Numbered from the stretch's first letter, positions 1 to 8,398 are shown. The stretch is DNA of 64,000 nucleotides from Streptomyces sp. NBC_00273 (GCF_036178145.1 NZ_CP108067.1:5704001-5768000), one strand, 5' to 3'. Notes: a model not told the origin generated them from the letters alone. Made by a program: numbers and translations.

Positions 1-498
1 TGCCTGCTCGAAGGGGACCAGAGCGGCGGGAGCGCCGTCTTCGCACCCGCGTACGCCAACGGGGTCGCCCCGTACGGCACATGGAAGATCGAGCAGGTCT
101 TCGAGGACGACCGCTGGGCCGAGGGTACGGACGACGACTACGACCTCGCCTTCGCCCGCCTCGCCCCGGACGCCAAGGGCCGCACGATCGAGGACGTGAC
201 CGGCGCGGCCGTCCTCGACACCAGCGGCCGCGCGGGCGAGGAGGTCACCGTGACCGGCTACCCCGCCGACCGCAAGGTTCCCCGTACCTGCACGTCGGTC
301 GCCGTCCGCTTGAGCGCGACCCAACAGCGCTTCGACTGCGCCGACTTCCCGGGCGGCACCAGCGGCAGCGCGTGGATCGCCGGCGACGGGAAGATCATCG
401 GCATCCTCACGGGCGGGGACACGGACGACGTGTCGACCAGCACGGTCCTCGGCGAGTACGCGGCCTCGCTCTACGCCAAGGCCGCCGCGAAGCCGTAG
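1..498 (+). CDS. Trypsin-like serine protease, C-terminal part (5' end outside window)
   Basis: The reading frame is open from base 1 and stops at 496-498, giving the last 165 residues of a protein whose start lies outside the window. The fragment has the layout of a chymotrypsin-fold protease: a DYDLAFARL segment (about residue 46) fits the Asp of the catalytic triad, and GGTSGSAW (Ser about residue 121) fits the nucleophile loop, followed by a GIL-type strand. The His of the triad would lie upstream. Two cysteines (TCTS and FDCAD) could form a disulfide, as in secreted trypsin-like enzymes. The Ser loop reads G-T-S-G-S rather than G-D-S-G-G, so substrate specificity cannot be inferred. Secretion is likely for the family, but the signal peptide is not in view. 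Confidence 0.72.
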   Translation, partial: CLLEGDQSGGSAVFAPAYANGVAPYGTWKIEQVFEDDRWAEGTDDDYDLAFARLAPDAKGRTIEDVTGAAVLDTSGRAGEEVTVTGYPADRKVPRTCTSVAVRLSATQQRFDCADFPGGTSGSAWIAGDGKIIGILTGGDTDDVSTSTVLGEYAASLYAKAAAKP

Positions 499-528
499 GC
501 GGCGTCCGCAAGGGATCACCGGCTCAGG

Positions 529-1545
529 TCACCGGCAGTATCCCGTGTGCAGGAAGTCGCGTCGGCCCGGTGCCCCGAGGTCCAGCGGGATGTCGACATG
601 GCTCGGCAGAGCGGTGAAGGGGGCGTTCGGCAGGACGAACTCGCGGCCGGTGTACCTCTCCCGCACGCTCTGCCGGTCGGCGGGCCGGCACACGAACGGG
701 TTGGCGTACGTGTTGTACCCCAGCCCCGCACCGGTGTTGAGGAATCCGGCGTCCTGGCACTGGAACAGCGCGCCCCGGAGTGCCGAGGCGTCCCGGTCGC
801 CCCGGTAGCGCGTCTGGAAGTTCGCGAAGCACGTCGAGGAGTCGGCGCCGTCGTACGGGGACGGGCCGGCGGCGGCCAGCGCTCCGAGGAAGGAGCGGTT
901 GCAGCCGATCTCCGCCGAAGGGGCCTCACCCGCGAGCAGCGCGTCCCGACGGCAGCCGGTGACGTCCTCGAACGCCCCGACCACGTCCTCGTCCCGGTCC
1001 AGCCGGGAGTACGCGACGACCAGGTCGCGCTGGGCCGCGAGCGGGTACGCCCCCGTCGTGCCGAACTCCTCGTCGAGCAGCCGGAACCAGGTCTCGAAGG
1101 CCGGCACCTGCGCGCGGACGCCGGCCGGAAGCGTGTAGACCGCCAGATCGGTCGGCGTCGTCCAGTCGTCCAGCCCCGGGTAGCCGACGTAGGACAGGAC
1201 CCCGATCCCGACCTCGGCCGGCTGGGCGCCGTACCGTGCCCGCAGCTTCAGGTACTGCTCGAGGTTGGTGCTGGAGCCGGCCCAGGCGTAGCGGAAGCCA
1301 CTCGGGTACGGAGAAGCCTGGCCCCGGGCGTGCGTGGTCCCGAAGAGGGAGGGTGCCACGCACCGGACCTCGCGCGCCTCCCACGCGGCCCGGTACTCGG
1401 CGGGTGTGGAGACGCACCGCGCCGTGGGGTCGTCCGCGCCGTCGCGGGAGAGCGGGAACGCGCTCGGCGCGCCCAGGAGGAGCAGTCCCGCAACGAGGGC
1501 GGCCAGCGCACGGGCGTGCGATCCGAGGGATCGTCGTCTCTTCAT
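529..1545 (-). CDS. Secreted protein of unknown function, 338 aa
   Basis: The start ATG at 1545 is chosen because it opens directly into a signal peptide: basic MKRRRSLGSHAR, then a hydrophobic AALVAGLLLLGAPSA stretch. The frame is open further upstream, but that part has no protein-like character. The mature part contains several cysteines (ARCVS, VRCVAP, TGCRR, IGCNRS, STCFA, FQCQD, VCRP, GYCR), suggesting disulfides in an extracytoplasmic protein. I recognise no catalytic motif or named domain. It converges on the protease gene with a 30-bp gap. It looks like a lineage-specific Streptomyces exported protein; function unknown. Confidence 0.68.
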   Translation of the reverse strand: MKRRRSLGSHARALAALVAGLLLLGAPSAFPLSRDGADDPTARCVSTPAEYRAAWEAREVRCVAPSLFGTTHARGQASPYPSGFRYAWAGSSTNLEQYLKLRARYGAQPAEVGIGVLSYVGYPGLDDWTTPTDLAVYTLPAGVRAQVPAFETWFRLLDEEFGTTGAYPLAAQRDLVVAYSRLDRDEDVVGAFEDVTGCRRDALLAGEAPSAEIGCNRSFLGALAAAGPSPYDGADSSTCFANFQTRYRGDRDASALRGALFQCQDAGFLNTGAGLGYNTYANPFVCRPADRQSVRERYTGREFVLPNAPFTALPSHVDIPLDLGAPGRRDFLHTGYCR

Positions 1546-1684
1546 GAGGCTCAGTCTCGAAACGGGCGCCCGGCCCCGCGAGCCCACTGCTCCACCCGGC
1601 CCAGTACCTTCGGGCCCGCTCGGCACGGCCCCGGGCGGACGGGTCCCCACCAGCGGCGTTCGACGTCGCGGCGGGTCGGTCCGG

Positions 1685-2128
1685 TTAGGCCAGCAGCCCC
1701 AGGTGGACCGGTTCCGCCGGGGTGTTGGCCAGGAGGTCCGGCAGGCGCGGGGGCCACAGGGGCTCGCCCAGGGTGGCCAGGCGCTGCGGAGAGAGCCACT
1801 GCCAGTGGATGTCCGGGGCCTCCAGGACCGGCTCGCGGCGCGGGCCCGTGGTGACGAAGATGTGCTCGTGCTGGCGGACCGGGATCCCCTGGTGCGTGAA
1901 GTCGTGCTCCCAGGTGCAGAGCAGCCGTTCGGGCTCCAGGTCGGTCCAGCCGGTCTCCTCGCGCAGCTCGCGCCGCACGCAGTCCTCGGGACTCTCGCCG
2001 GGATCGATGCCGCCGCCGGGCGGCAGCCAGTGGATGCCCACCTCCACGTTGTCCTCCCGGAAGAGGAACACGGATCCGGTGGGGGACAGGATGACAACGC
2101 GCGCTGCGTGACGTGGAGTTCGCATCAT
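1685..2128 (-). CDS. Nudix hydrolase
   Basis: This 147-residue protein has a clear Nudix box: GGGIDPGES, then nine residues on RRELREETGW, matching G-x5-E-x7-REUXEEXGU, the metal-binding loop that cleaves nucleoside diphosphate derivatives. The N-terminal HAARVVILSPTGSVFLF strand and the length are normal for a stand-alone Nudix enzyme. The substrate cannot be deduced. Two adjacent Met codons (2128 and 2125) are both possible starts. It is transcribed alone; the next gene on its strand is a decayed permease fragment. Confidence 0.85.
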   Translation of the reverse strand: MMRTPRHAARVVILSPTGSVFLFREDNVEVGIHWLPPGGGIDPGESPEDCVRRELREETGWTDLEPERLLCTWEHDFTHQGIPVRQHEHIFVTTGPRREPVLEAPDIHWQWLSPQRLATLGEPLWPPRLPDLLANTPAEPVHLGLLA

Positions 2129-2220
2129 CGATTCAATGTACGCCGGTGATCGGTTCCGGGGGATGGGCTTGCACCTGGCCTTTTACCGCCTTTTGCGTGC
2201 CAGTCCCCCGGGCCCGCCCC

Positions 2221-2372
2221 GCTACGCCGCCGCCAGTGCCAGCGTCGGCGACAGCCGGGCCGCGCGCACCGCCGGGTAGAGCCCGGCCAGGGTGCCGATC
2301 ACCAGGGTGGCGGCGAAGCCGCCGGTCACCGCCCAGAGCGGGACCACCCAGGGCAGGTCGCCGGCCCGGGCG
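2221..2372 (-). pseudogene. C-terminal fragment of an FtsX/MacB-type ABC transporter permease
   Basis: Read on the minus strand, this short stretch ends in a stop at 2221-2223. It encodes a hydrophobic segment (WVVPLWAVTGGFAATLVIG) followed by TLAGLYPAVRAARLSPTLAL, the very characteristic last helix and tail of FtsX/MacB permeases. Nothing upstream continues the permease: from about 2370 the sequence instead resembles a histidine kinase read on the other strand. The piece is too short to function and has no start codon. It is the surviving end of a deleted gene. Exact right border uncertain by about 15 bases. Confidence 0.7.
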
Positions 2373-3519
2373 GGCTCGTCTACGTCCTCGTCGGCCAGGG
2401 CCTCTACGCGAGCGTCAGCGGGGCCGTCCGTACCGTCGCGCCGGCCTACGCCGCCGAGTCGCCCGGGCCCCCGTCCCCGGCCGGACCCTGACCCCGGGCT
2501 GTCCCTGCGAACCGGCGAAGGCGCTGCCGACGGGCCGGCCCCCGACCGCCGAGCAGCTCAAGGCCTACGCGTACACCCAGAACCTCTCCGACGCCGTCAC
2601 CGACGCCACCCGCCACCGGCTGCTCGTGTGCTCCCTCCTCGCGCTGGCCGTCTTCGCCGTGCTGTCGATCTGGCTCGCCTGGTGGATGGCCGGCCGGGTG
2701 CTGCGCCCCGTCGGCGTGATCACCGAGACCGCGCGCCGCCTGTCGGGGGAGAACCTGGACGAGCGGATCGCGCTCGACGCGCCGCCCGGCGAGCTCAAGG
2801 AACTGGCCGACACCTTCGACGCGATGCTGGGGCGGATGGAGCAGCTGGTCTCGGCACAGCGGCGGTTCGCGGCGAACGCGGCGCACGAACTGCGCACCCC
2901 GCTGGCCGTGCAGCGGGCCGCGGCCGAGATCGGACTGGCGGGGGACCCCTCACCGCAGAAGGTGGCCCGGATCCGCGCCAAGTTGATCGGTGTCGCCGAT
3001 TCCAGCGAGCACCTCATCGAGTCCCTGCTGCTGATCGCCGTCTCGGAGCAGGGGCTCGAGTCCACCGGTCCGGTGGACCTGGCGGCGCTCGCGGGGGTCG
3101 AGTTGGCGGCCTGTCCGCAGGAGGGGCTGAACGTCGTACGGACCCTCGCGCCGCTGACCGTGCCGGGCGACCGGACCCTGCTGGGGCACCTGTTGCGGAA
3201 CCTGGTGACCAATGCGGTGCGCCACAACCGCGCCGGCGGCCGGATCACCGTGTCCACCTCCGCCGACGGGGAGCTGACGGTGTCGAACACCGGCCCGGTG
3301 ATCGGTCCGGCGGACGTGCCGGGGCTGCTGGAGCCCTTCCGCAGGCGCGCCGAACGACTGCACACCGCAGGTGAGGGCGCAGGGCTCGGGCTGTCGATCG
3401 TGGCCTCGATCGCGCGGGCGCACGGGGCGGAACTGGCGGCCGAGGCCAATCCGGCCCCGGAGGGCGGCCTCACGGTTCGCGTGCGCTTCCCGCTGTCCGG
3501 CGAGGCGCGCACGTCGTAG
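2373..3519 (+). pseudogene. Sensor histidine kinase, 5'-truncated and frameshifted
   Basis: The catalytic part is intact in one frame: membrane helix LLVCSLLALAVFAVLSIWLA, a HAMP linker (WMAGRVLRPVG), phosphoacceptor box AHELRTPL (His codon at 2884), N-box HLLRNLVTNAVRHN, and ATP-lid GAGLGLSIVASIARAHG. The first membrane helix (LVYVLVGQGLYASVSGAV) lies in a different frame from 2375 and hits TGA near 2485; the sensor loop then resumes one frame over at LTPGCPCEPAKAL. The head of the gene is missing altogether at the junction with the permease fragment. A shortened kinase from an internal start is conceivable but would lack its first helix. No response regulator gene is adjacent. Confidence 0.68.
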
Positions 3520-3560
3520 CCACCCGGGCTGCGGGGGCCTGCTGATGTACGGTCGGAGGA

Positions 3561-4427
3561 ATGAGCCAGCACGCCCGAGCCCGCTCCCGCCCGCCCCGCA
3601 AGCCCCGTGCGACCCGTAGGACCCGCCGGGCGGCCCTCGCTGCCGTACTGGGCCTGGCGACCTTCACGGTCGGCTGGGTGTACGTGGCCCAGGACCCGGA
3701 CGAGGCCGCCGGCCCCCGGCCGCAGGCCCGCGTGGACGCCCGCCCGCAGGCCGAGGACCGCGCCGCGCGCGACGCGCGGCGGGCCGCCCAGCAGGCCGAG
3801 CGGCAGGCCGCCCAACAGGCCGCCCAGCAGGCCGCCGCCCCGCAGGGCCTGGCCGGCGTCAGCGAGCGGACCCGGGCCCGGATTCCGGCCGACTCCCGTC
3901 AGCTCGTCCTGGTCACCGGCAAGGCGGTGGACTCCTCGGAGTCCACCGCCGCCTTCTACACGCGCCCCGCGGCCGGCGCCGACTGGGTCAAGGCCGAGAG
4001 CTGGCCGGCCCGCAACGGGGCCAACGGCTGGTCCACCGAACGCACGTACGGGGACCTGACCTCGCCGATGGGCGTCTTCGCGCTCACCGACGCGGGCGGC
4101 CTGCTGCCGAAGCCGCCCGGGACCCGGCTCCCGTACGACGAGGACAACGGCTTCGTCGCCACCGGCCTCGGGGTGAACGGGGAGTCCCTGGTGGGCTCCT
4201 TCGACTACGTCGTCGCCATCGACTTCAACCGCAGGCCGGGCCGGTCCCCGCTGGACCCGGTCATGCCGGACGGCGAGGATAAGGGCGGCAACATCTGGCT
4301 GCACGTGGACCACGACGGGCCCTCGCAGGGCTGCGTGGGCATCCCCAAGGCGGCCATGGAGAAGGTCCTCCAGACCCTCGATCCGGCGGCGAAGCCGGTC
4401 ATCGTGATGGGGCCGGAAGGCTTCTGA
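3561..4427 (+). CDS. L,D-transpeptidase (YkuD-type) family protein, membrane-anchored or secreted
   Basis: The 288-residue protein has a basic N-terminus (about residues 1-24), one hydrophobic segment (ALAAVLGLATFTVGWVYVA), a long Ala/Gln-rich linker with repeated QQAAQQAA, and a C-terminal domain. That domain carries His248 and Cys258 in HVDHDGPSQGCVGI, the catalytic H-x(n)-S-x-G-C pattern of enzymes that make 3-3 peptidoglycan cross-links or process murein stems. GDLTSPMGVFAL resembles the conserved strand before the active site. An AG-rich Shine-Dalgarno (GGAGGA) touches the ATG. The 3' end overlaps the convergent membrane-protein gene by 29 bp. Confidence 0.8.
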   Translation: MSQHARARSRPPRKPRATRRTRRAALAAVLGLATFTVGWVYVAQDPDEAAGPRPQARVDARPQAEDRAARDARRAAQQAERQAAQQAAQQAAAPQGLAGVSERTRARIPADSRQLVLVTGKAVDSSESTAAFYTRPAAGADWVKAESWPARNGANGWSTERTYGDLTSPMGVFALTDAGGLLPKPPGTRLPYDEDNGFVATGLGVNGESLVGSFDYVVAIDFNRRPGRSPLDPVMPDGEDKGGNIWLHVDHDGPSQGCVGIPKAAMEKVLQTLDPAAKPVIVMGPEGF

Positions 4428-5037
4428 GCCGGGCGAGTCGGGGCCGCAGCAGCAGTCCGATGTAGACGAGGTCGAAGACGCTGCACAGGATCCCGAGACC
4501 GAGGATGAACGGCGCGTCCTGCATCGCCCCGAGCAGCAGGGTCGGGGCGAGCGTCCCCAGCCATTTGGCGACGGCGATGGTCAGGGACTGCCCGAGCGGC
4601 CCTTGCCGGGAGGCGTACAGGGCGATGAACAGGCCGGACATCAGCAGGTTCTGCAGGAACGCCGAGTACCGGCTCGCGTCGTGCGCCCCGAAGTGCGCCA
4701 GGAACATCCACTGCACGGCGAATCCCGTACCGAACACCAGGATCGACCAGGTGGCGAAGAGCGGTCGGGTCACGAACTCCGGCAGCTCGGACCGTCCGAA
4801 GCGCAGATAGGTGTAGATGATCGCCACATCGGCCACCGCCCACACCACGTTGACCACGCCCTGCGCGGAGATCCCGACCGCGACGTCGCGGACCGCGTAG
4901 GTCGCTTCCCAGGCGAAGTTGAGCGCGAGCGCGGCGACGGGCATCGCGTAGGTCCGGTCCCGCAGCCCGACGCGGATCGCCTCCACGTACACGACCGTCC
5001 AGGCGATCCCGCTGACCAGCGTGAGTATCAGATCCAC
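4399..5037 (-). CDS. Transmembrane terpene cyclase-like protein (PaxB/Pyr4-type family)
   Basis: This 212-residue protein is almost entirely hydrophobic, with about seven predicted helices. It starts MDLILTLVSGIAW and carries ALALNFAWE (Glu44) in an early helix and CSVFDLVYIGLL (Asp189) in the last helix. In fungal integral-membrane cyclases such as Pyr4, one Glu and one Asp at these places are essential for protonating epoxide or olefin substrates, so the two acids here fit an active cyclase. The same fold is widespread in Streptomyces, often without terpene genes. No prenyltransferase or epoxidase is in this window, so substrate and activity are unknown. A membrane protein of other function is the main alternative. 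Confidence 0.65.
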   Translation of the reverse strand: MDLILTLVSGIAWTVVYVEAIRVGLRDRTYAMPVAALALNFAWEATYAVRDVAVGISAQGVVNVVWAVADVAIIYTYLRFGRSELPEFVTRPLFATWSILVFGTGFAVQWMFLAHFGAHDASRYSAFLQNLLMSGLFIALYASRQGPLGQSLTIAVAKWLGTLAPTLLLGAMQDAPFILGLGILCSVFDLVYIGLLLRPRLARLRSLPAPSR

Positions 5038-5109
5038 GCGCGCACCCTAGCGACGGCAGCGCGGAAGGGGAACGTCCCAGTTCCGTCCGGCGTGTGTCGC
5101 ACCCCTTGT

Positions 5110-5124
5110 CTGACGATCCGTCAG
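5110..5124. promoter_or_regulatory. Palindromic operator CTGACG-N3-CGTCAG, copy 1
   Basis: A perfect 6-3-6 inverted repeat lies 62 bp upstream of the start of the LLM oxidoreductase gene at 5186. The same palindrome, with different central triplets, occurs at 6990-7004 and 34611-34625. Symmetry and length fit a dimeric TetR-type repressor site; the protein that binds it is not identified. Confidence 0.65.
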
Positions 5125-5185
5125 CTACGACGATGGCCCCGCACCGATATGACGAATCGGCAGACGAAGGCGAGGCGGGCCCGCC

Positions 5186-6133
5186 ATGGCGCGCGTATTT
5201 CCGCAAGGCAGGCTGGTCTACGGGATGCAGCTCCCGGTCCAGTCGCAGAGCACCATCTACGCCGAGCCCTGGGAGGCGTCGGCCACCGCCGCCGATCTCG
5301 CCGGGATCGCCCGGGCCGCCGACCGGGCCGGCTTCGGGTACGTGGCCACCTGCGACCACGTGGCCATCCCGCGGCGGCTCGCCGGCCCCATGAGCACCGT
5401 CTGGTACGACCCGGTGGCGACCCTGTCCTTCCTGGCCGGCATCACCGAGCGCGTGCGGTTGCTGAGCCACGTCGCGATCCTGGGCCTGCGCCACCCGCTG
5501 ATCAGCGCCAAGCAGTACGCCACCCTCGACCACCTCTCCGGCGGCCGGCTGGTCCTCGGGGTGGGGGCCGGGCACGTGCAGGAGGAGTTCGAGGTCCTCG
5601 GCGTGGACTTCGCGCGCCGCGGGGCCGTCCTCGACGAGACCCTGGACGCGCTGCGGGTGGCGCTGGGGTCCGAGGAGTACCCGGAGTTCGAGGGCGAGCT
5701 GTTCTCGTTCAAGGGCCTCGGCCAGCTGCCCCGGCCCGCGCAGGAGCGGATCCCCGTCTGGGTCGGCGGCTCCTCGCCCGCGGCCGTCCGTCGCGCCGCC
5801 GTCCGCGGGGACGGCTGGCTCCCGCAGGGCGACCCGCGCGAGAAGCTCCCGGCGCAGATCGCCCGGATCGGAGAGCTCCGCGAGGCGGCGGGGATCACCG
5901 CCCCCTTCGAGTTCGGCGCGATCACCGAGGCGCTGTACGTCGGCGAGCCCGGCTGGGACACCGGCCGCCGCACCCTCACCGGCAAGGCGGAGGCGCTCGC
6001 CGAGTCCCTGCGGGAGTACCGGGCGCTCGGCGTGGACCAGATCCAGGTGCGCTTCCGCAGCCGCGACCGCGCCGAACTCGTCGACCAGATCACCGCTTTC
6101 GGGGCCGAGGTGGCCCCCCTCCTCAACGACTAG
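5186..6133 (+). CDS. LLM-class oxidoreductase, probably F420-dependent
   Basis: The 315-residue protein has the TIM-barrel luciferase-like pattern: GFGYVATCDHVAIP near the N-terminus, ITERVRLLSHVAIL, KQYATLDHLSGGRLVLGVGAGHV and a C-terminal GVDQIQVRF. These segments bind the deazaflavin or flavin phosphate and the substrate face. Similar actinobacterial proteins use reduced F420 to reduce or oxidise ketones, enones and alcohols, and an FbiC gene for F420 synthesis is present at 31-34 kb. It opens a probable operon: the SDR gene starts 13 bp after its stop. A CTGACG palindrome upstream suggests repression until a substrate appears. Confidence 0.82.
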   Translation: MARVFPQGRLVYGMQLPVQSQSTIYAEPWEASATAADLAGIARAADRAGFGYVATCDHVAIPRRLAGPMSTVWYDPVATLSFLAGITERVRLLSHVAILGLRHPLISAKQYATLDHLSGGRLVLGVGAGHVQEEFEVLGVDFARRGAVLDETLDALRVALGSEEYPEFEGELFSFKGLGQLPRPAQERIPVWVGGSSPAAVRRAAVRGDGWLPQGDPREKLPAQIARIGELREAAGITAPFEFGAITEALYVGEPGWDTGRRTLTGKAEALAESLREYRALGVDQIQVRFRSRDRAELVDQITAFGAEVAPLLND

Positions 6134-6146
6134 GGGCTGACGGACC

Positions 6147-6932
6147 ATGGGCAAGCTGGACGGGCGCGTCGTCATCATCACGGGCGCGGCGCGCGGGCAG
6201 GGCGAGCAGGAGGCCCGGCTCTTCGCCGCCGAGGGGGCGCGGGTGCTCCTCGGCGACGTGTTGGACGAGCAGGGTGCGGCGGTGGCCAAGGACATCGGCG
6301 AGGACCGAGCCCGGTACGTGCGGATGGACGTGAGCCGCGAGGAGGACTGGGCGGCCGCGATCGCCGCCGCGAAGGAGGCCTTCGGTCCGGTCGACGGCCT
6401 GGTCAACAACGCGGGCATCCTGCGCTTCAACGAGCTGACCGCGACCCCGCTGGAGGAGTTCCAGCAGGTGGTCCAGGTCAACCAGGTGGGCGCCTTCCTC
6501 GGCATCAAGACGGTGGCCCCCGAGATCGAGGCGGCCGGCGGCGGCACCATCGTCAACACGTCCTCGTACACGGGCCTGACGGGCATGGCGTACGTCGGCA
6601 CGTACGCCGCCACCAAGGCGGCGATCCTCGGCCTGACCCGGGTGGCCGCGCTGGAGCTGGCGGGCAAGGGCATCCGGGTCAACGCGATGTGCCCGGGCGC
6701 CGTGGACACCCCGATGGCCAACCCGGGCCTGCTGGATCCGGCGAACATGACCGACGAGGCCAGGGACGCGATGGCGGAGCTCTACAAGCGGGTGGTCCCG
6801 ATGGGTCGGGTGGGGCAGCCGGAGGAGGTCGCGAAGCTGGCGCTCTTCCTGACGGGCGAGGACTCCTCGTACATCACCGGCCAGCCCTTCGTGATCGACG
6901 GCGGCTGGATGGCGGGCGTGAGCATTCTCTGA
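6147..6932 (+). CDS. SDR-family NAD(P)-dependent alcohol dehydrogenase
   Basis: This classical short-chain dehydrogenase has 261 residues, the normal length. It carries the cofactor loop TGAARGQG (residues 12-19), the NNAGI motif, Ser about 138-140 in NTSSYTG, and Tyr153/Lys157 in YAATK. It ends with the ITGQPFVIDGGW signature. The TGAARGQG form is typical of 3-alpha/20-beta-hydroxysteroid dehydrogenase-like SDRs, so an alicyclic alcohol is a reasonable substrate guess but not shown. It follows the LLM gene by 13 bp and is probably cotranscribed with it; a new operator and start follow immediately downstream. Confidence 0.9.
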   Translation: MGKLDGRVVIITGAARGQGEQEARLFAAEGARVLLGDVLDEQGAAVAKDIGEDRARYVRMDVSREEDWAAAIAAAKEAFGPVDGLVNNAGILRFNELTATPLEEFQQVVQVNQVGAFLGIKTVAPEIEAAGGGTIVNTSSYTGLTGMAYVGTYAATKAAILGLTRVAALELAGKGIRVNAMCPGAVDTPMANPGLLDPANMTDEARDAMAELYKRVVPMGRVGQPEEVAKLALFLTGEDSSYITGQPFVIDGGWMAGVSIL

Positions 6933-6989
6933 TGGGTCGTCAGCTATTGACGGTCCCACCCCGGCAATGGAACAGTCGGGACATCAAAT

Positions 6990-7004
6990 CTGACGGAACG
7001 TCAG
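6990..7004. promoter_or_regulatory. Palindromic operator CTGACG-N3-CGTCAG, copy 2
   Basis: The palindrome, extendable to T-CTGACG-GAA-CGTCAG-A (6989-7005), sits 24 bp before the TTG start of the second LLM gene. Just upstream, 6938-6952 holds the same half-sites in the opposite arrangement (CGTCA-N5-TGACG). This suggests a second bound dimer or a -35 element (TTGACG) overlapping the site. Confidence 0.65.
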
Positions 7005-7027
7005 AAACCAAAGGACGGTGAACCCCC

Positions 7028-8149
7028 TTGGAATTCGGGCTCTTTGTGCAGGGATACGTGCCTGAGGCGCGGTCCAAGGTCGACCCCGAGGCAGAGCACA
7101 AGGCGCTGATCGAGGAGACCGAGTACGTCATACAGGCGGACAAGTCCGGCTTCAAGTACGCCTGGGCCTCCGAGCACCACTTCCTGGAGGAGTACTCGCA
7201 CCTGTCGGCGAACGAGGTGTTCCTCGGGTACCTCGCCCACGCCACCGAGCGCATCCACCTCGGCTCCGGCATCTTCAACCCGCTCGCCCCGGTGAACCAC
7301 CCGGTCAAGGTGGCCGAGAAGGTCGCCATGCTCGACCACCTCTCCAAGGGCCGCTTCGAGTTCGGCACCGGCCGCGGCGCGGGCAGCCACGAGATCCTCG
7401 GCTTCCTGCCGGGCATCGAGGACATGAACGGCACCAAGGAGATCTGGGAGGAGACCATCGCGGAATTCCCCAAGATGTTCCTCCAGGAGGAGTACGAGGG
7501 GTTCCAGGGCAAGCACTGGTCGCTGCCGCCGCGGAAGGTCTTCCCCAAGCCGTACGGGAAGGCCCACCCGGCCATGTGGTACGCCGCCGGCTCCCCGTCC
7601 TCGTACGCGATGGCGGCGAAGAAGGGCCTCGGCGTGCTGGGCTTCAGCGTGCAGAAGGTCTCCGACATGGAGTGGGTCCTCGACCAGTACAAGACGGCCA
7701 TCCGGGAGGCGAAGGCCATCGGCGCCTTCGTCAACGACAACGTCATGGTCACCTCGACCGCGATCTGCGCCGAGACCCACGACAAGGCCGTCGAGATCGC
7801 CGTCAACGCCAACATGAACCGCTTCCAGTCGTTGGTCTTCCGCTACCACGACACCTTCCCGCGGCCCGAGGCGATCCCGCAGTGGCCCGAGACCCTGCCG
7901 GAGTACAACGCGGAGATCATCGAGCTGCTGATCGCGGAAGAACTGCTGATCTGCGGCGACCCGTCCGAGGTCCGGGCCCAGTGCAAGCGCTGGGAGCAGG
8001 CCGGCGCCGACCAGCTGTCCTTCGGCCTGCCGACCGGCGTCTCGCCCGAGGACACGATGACGACGATCAAGCTGATCGGCGAACACGTGATCCCGCACAT
8101 CGACACGGACCCGGTGCACCGCACGACCCGCTTCCGCCAGGCCGTCTGA
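7028..8149 (+). CDS. LLM-class flavin-dependent oxidoreductase (luciferase-like monooxygenase)
   Basis: The 373-residue protein has the luciferase-like barrel: MEFGLFVQGYVP, YAWASEHHFLEEYSH (the EHHF motif of bacterial-luciferase-type enzymes), ERIHLGSGIFNPLA, KVAMLDHLSKGRFEFGTGRG and a late GADQLSFGLPTG. It is closer to alkanal-monooxygenase-type members than the shorter LLM protein upstream. The start is a TTG at 7028, forced by an in-frame stop just upstream (GGTGA), with a purine-rich AAAGGA a few bases before it. It has its own operator copy. Together with the neighbouring SDR, amidohydrolase and aldehyde dehydrogenase it looks like part of a degradation pathway; the substrate is unknown. 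Confidence 0.85.
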   Translation: MEFGLFVQGYVPEARSKVDPEAEHKALIEETEYVIQADKSGFKYAWASEHHFLEEYSHLSANEVFLGYLAHATERIHLGSGIFNPLAPVNHPVKVAEKVAMLDHLSKGRFEFGTGRGAGSHEILGFLPGIEDMNGTKEIWEETIAEFPKMFLQEEYEGFQGKHWSLPPRKVFPKPYGKAHPAMWYAAGSPSSYAMAAKKGLGVLGFSVQKVSDMEWVLDQYKTAIREAKAIGAFVNDNVMVTSTAICAETHDKAVEIAVNANMNRFQSLVFRYHDTFPRPEAIPQWPETLPEYNAEIIELLIAEELLICGDPSEVRAQCKRWEQAGADQLSFGLPTGVSPEDTMTTIKLIGEHVIPHIDTDPVHRTTRFRQAV

Positions 8150-8163
8150 CCCGGCGGGGACAC

Positions 8164-8192
8164 GGGACGGCGTCTTCCCGGACCGCCGTCCC
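8164..8192 (+). terminator. Hairpin terminator after the LLM gene
   Basis: GGGACGGCG (8164-8172) pairs perfectly with CGCCGTCCC (8184-8192), 15 bp after the LLM stop. A second GC stem (CCGGCCGGAGG with CCTCCGGCCGG) follows between about 8202 and 8250. There is no T-tract, as is usual in Streptomyces. Confidence 0.5.
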
Positions 8193-8258
8193 GCACCGGC
8201 CCCGGCCGGAGGTTGTGCCGAGGCCGCGGTCGCCCGGCGGCCTCCGGCCGGGGCATGC

Positions 8259-8356
8259 AGGGGCTCCGCCCCCGCACCCCCGCGCCTCAAACGCCGGCGA
8301 GGCTGCAACACCCAGTCCCTCCGGCGTTTGAGGCGCGGGGTCTGGGGCGGAGCCCC
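8259..8356. repeat. Long inverted repeat, Streptomyces REP-like intergenic element
   Basis: The arm at 8259-8297 (GGGGCTCCGCCCC...CCTCAAACGCCGG) is matched by its reverse complement at 8321-8356, forming a stem of over 30 bp around a short loop. The core CAAACGCCGGCGAGGCTGCA recurs in direct orientation at about 8431-8450. Elements of this kind are scattered through Streptomyces intergenic regions. It separates the LLM gene from the amidohydrolase and may attenuate readthrough. Confidence 0.7.
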
Positions 8357-8398
8357 AGGAAACCCGGCTCGGCCGGGCACCGGGCTCCGCCCGGACCC

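Noticed and set aside
2113..3519. Intact 468-residue histidine kinase starting at 2113
   Set aside because: Its first ~140 residues are an Arg/Pro-rich shadow of the minus-strand permease remnant, and the true first helix lies in another frame.
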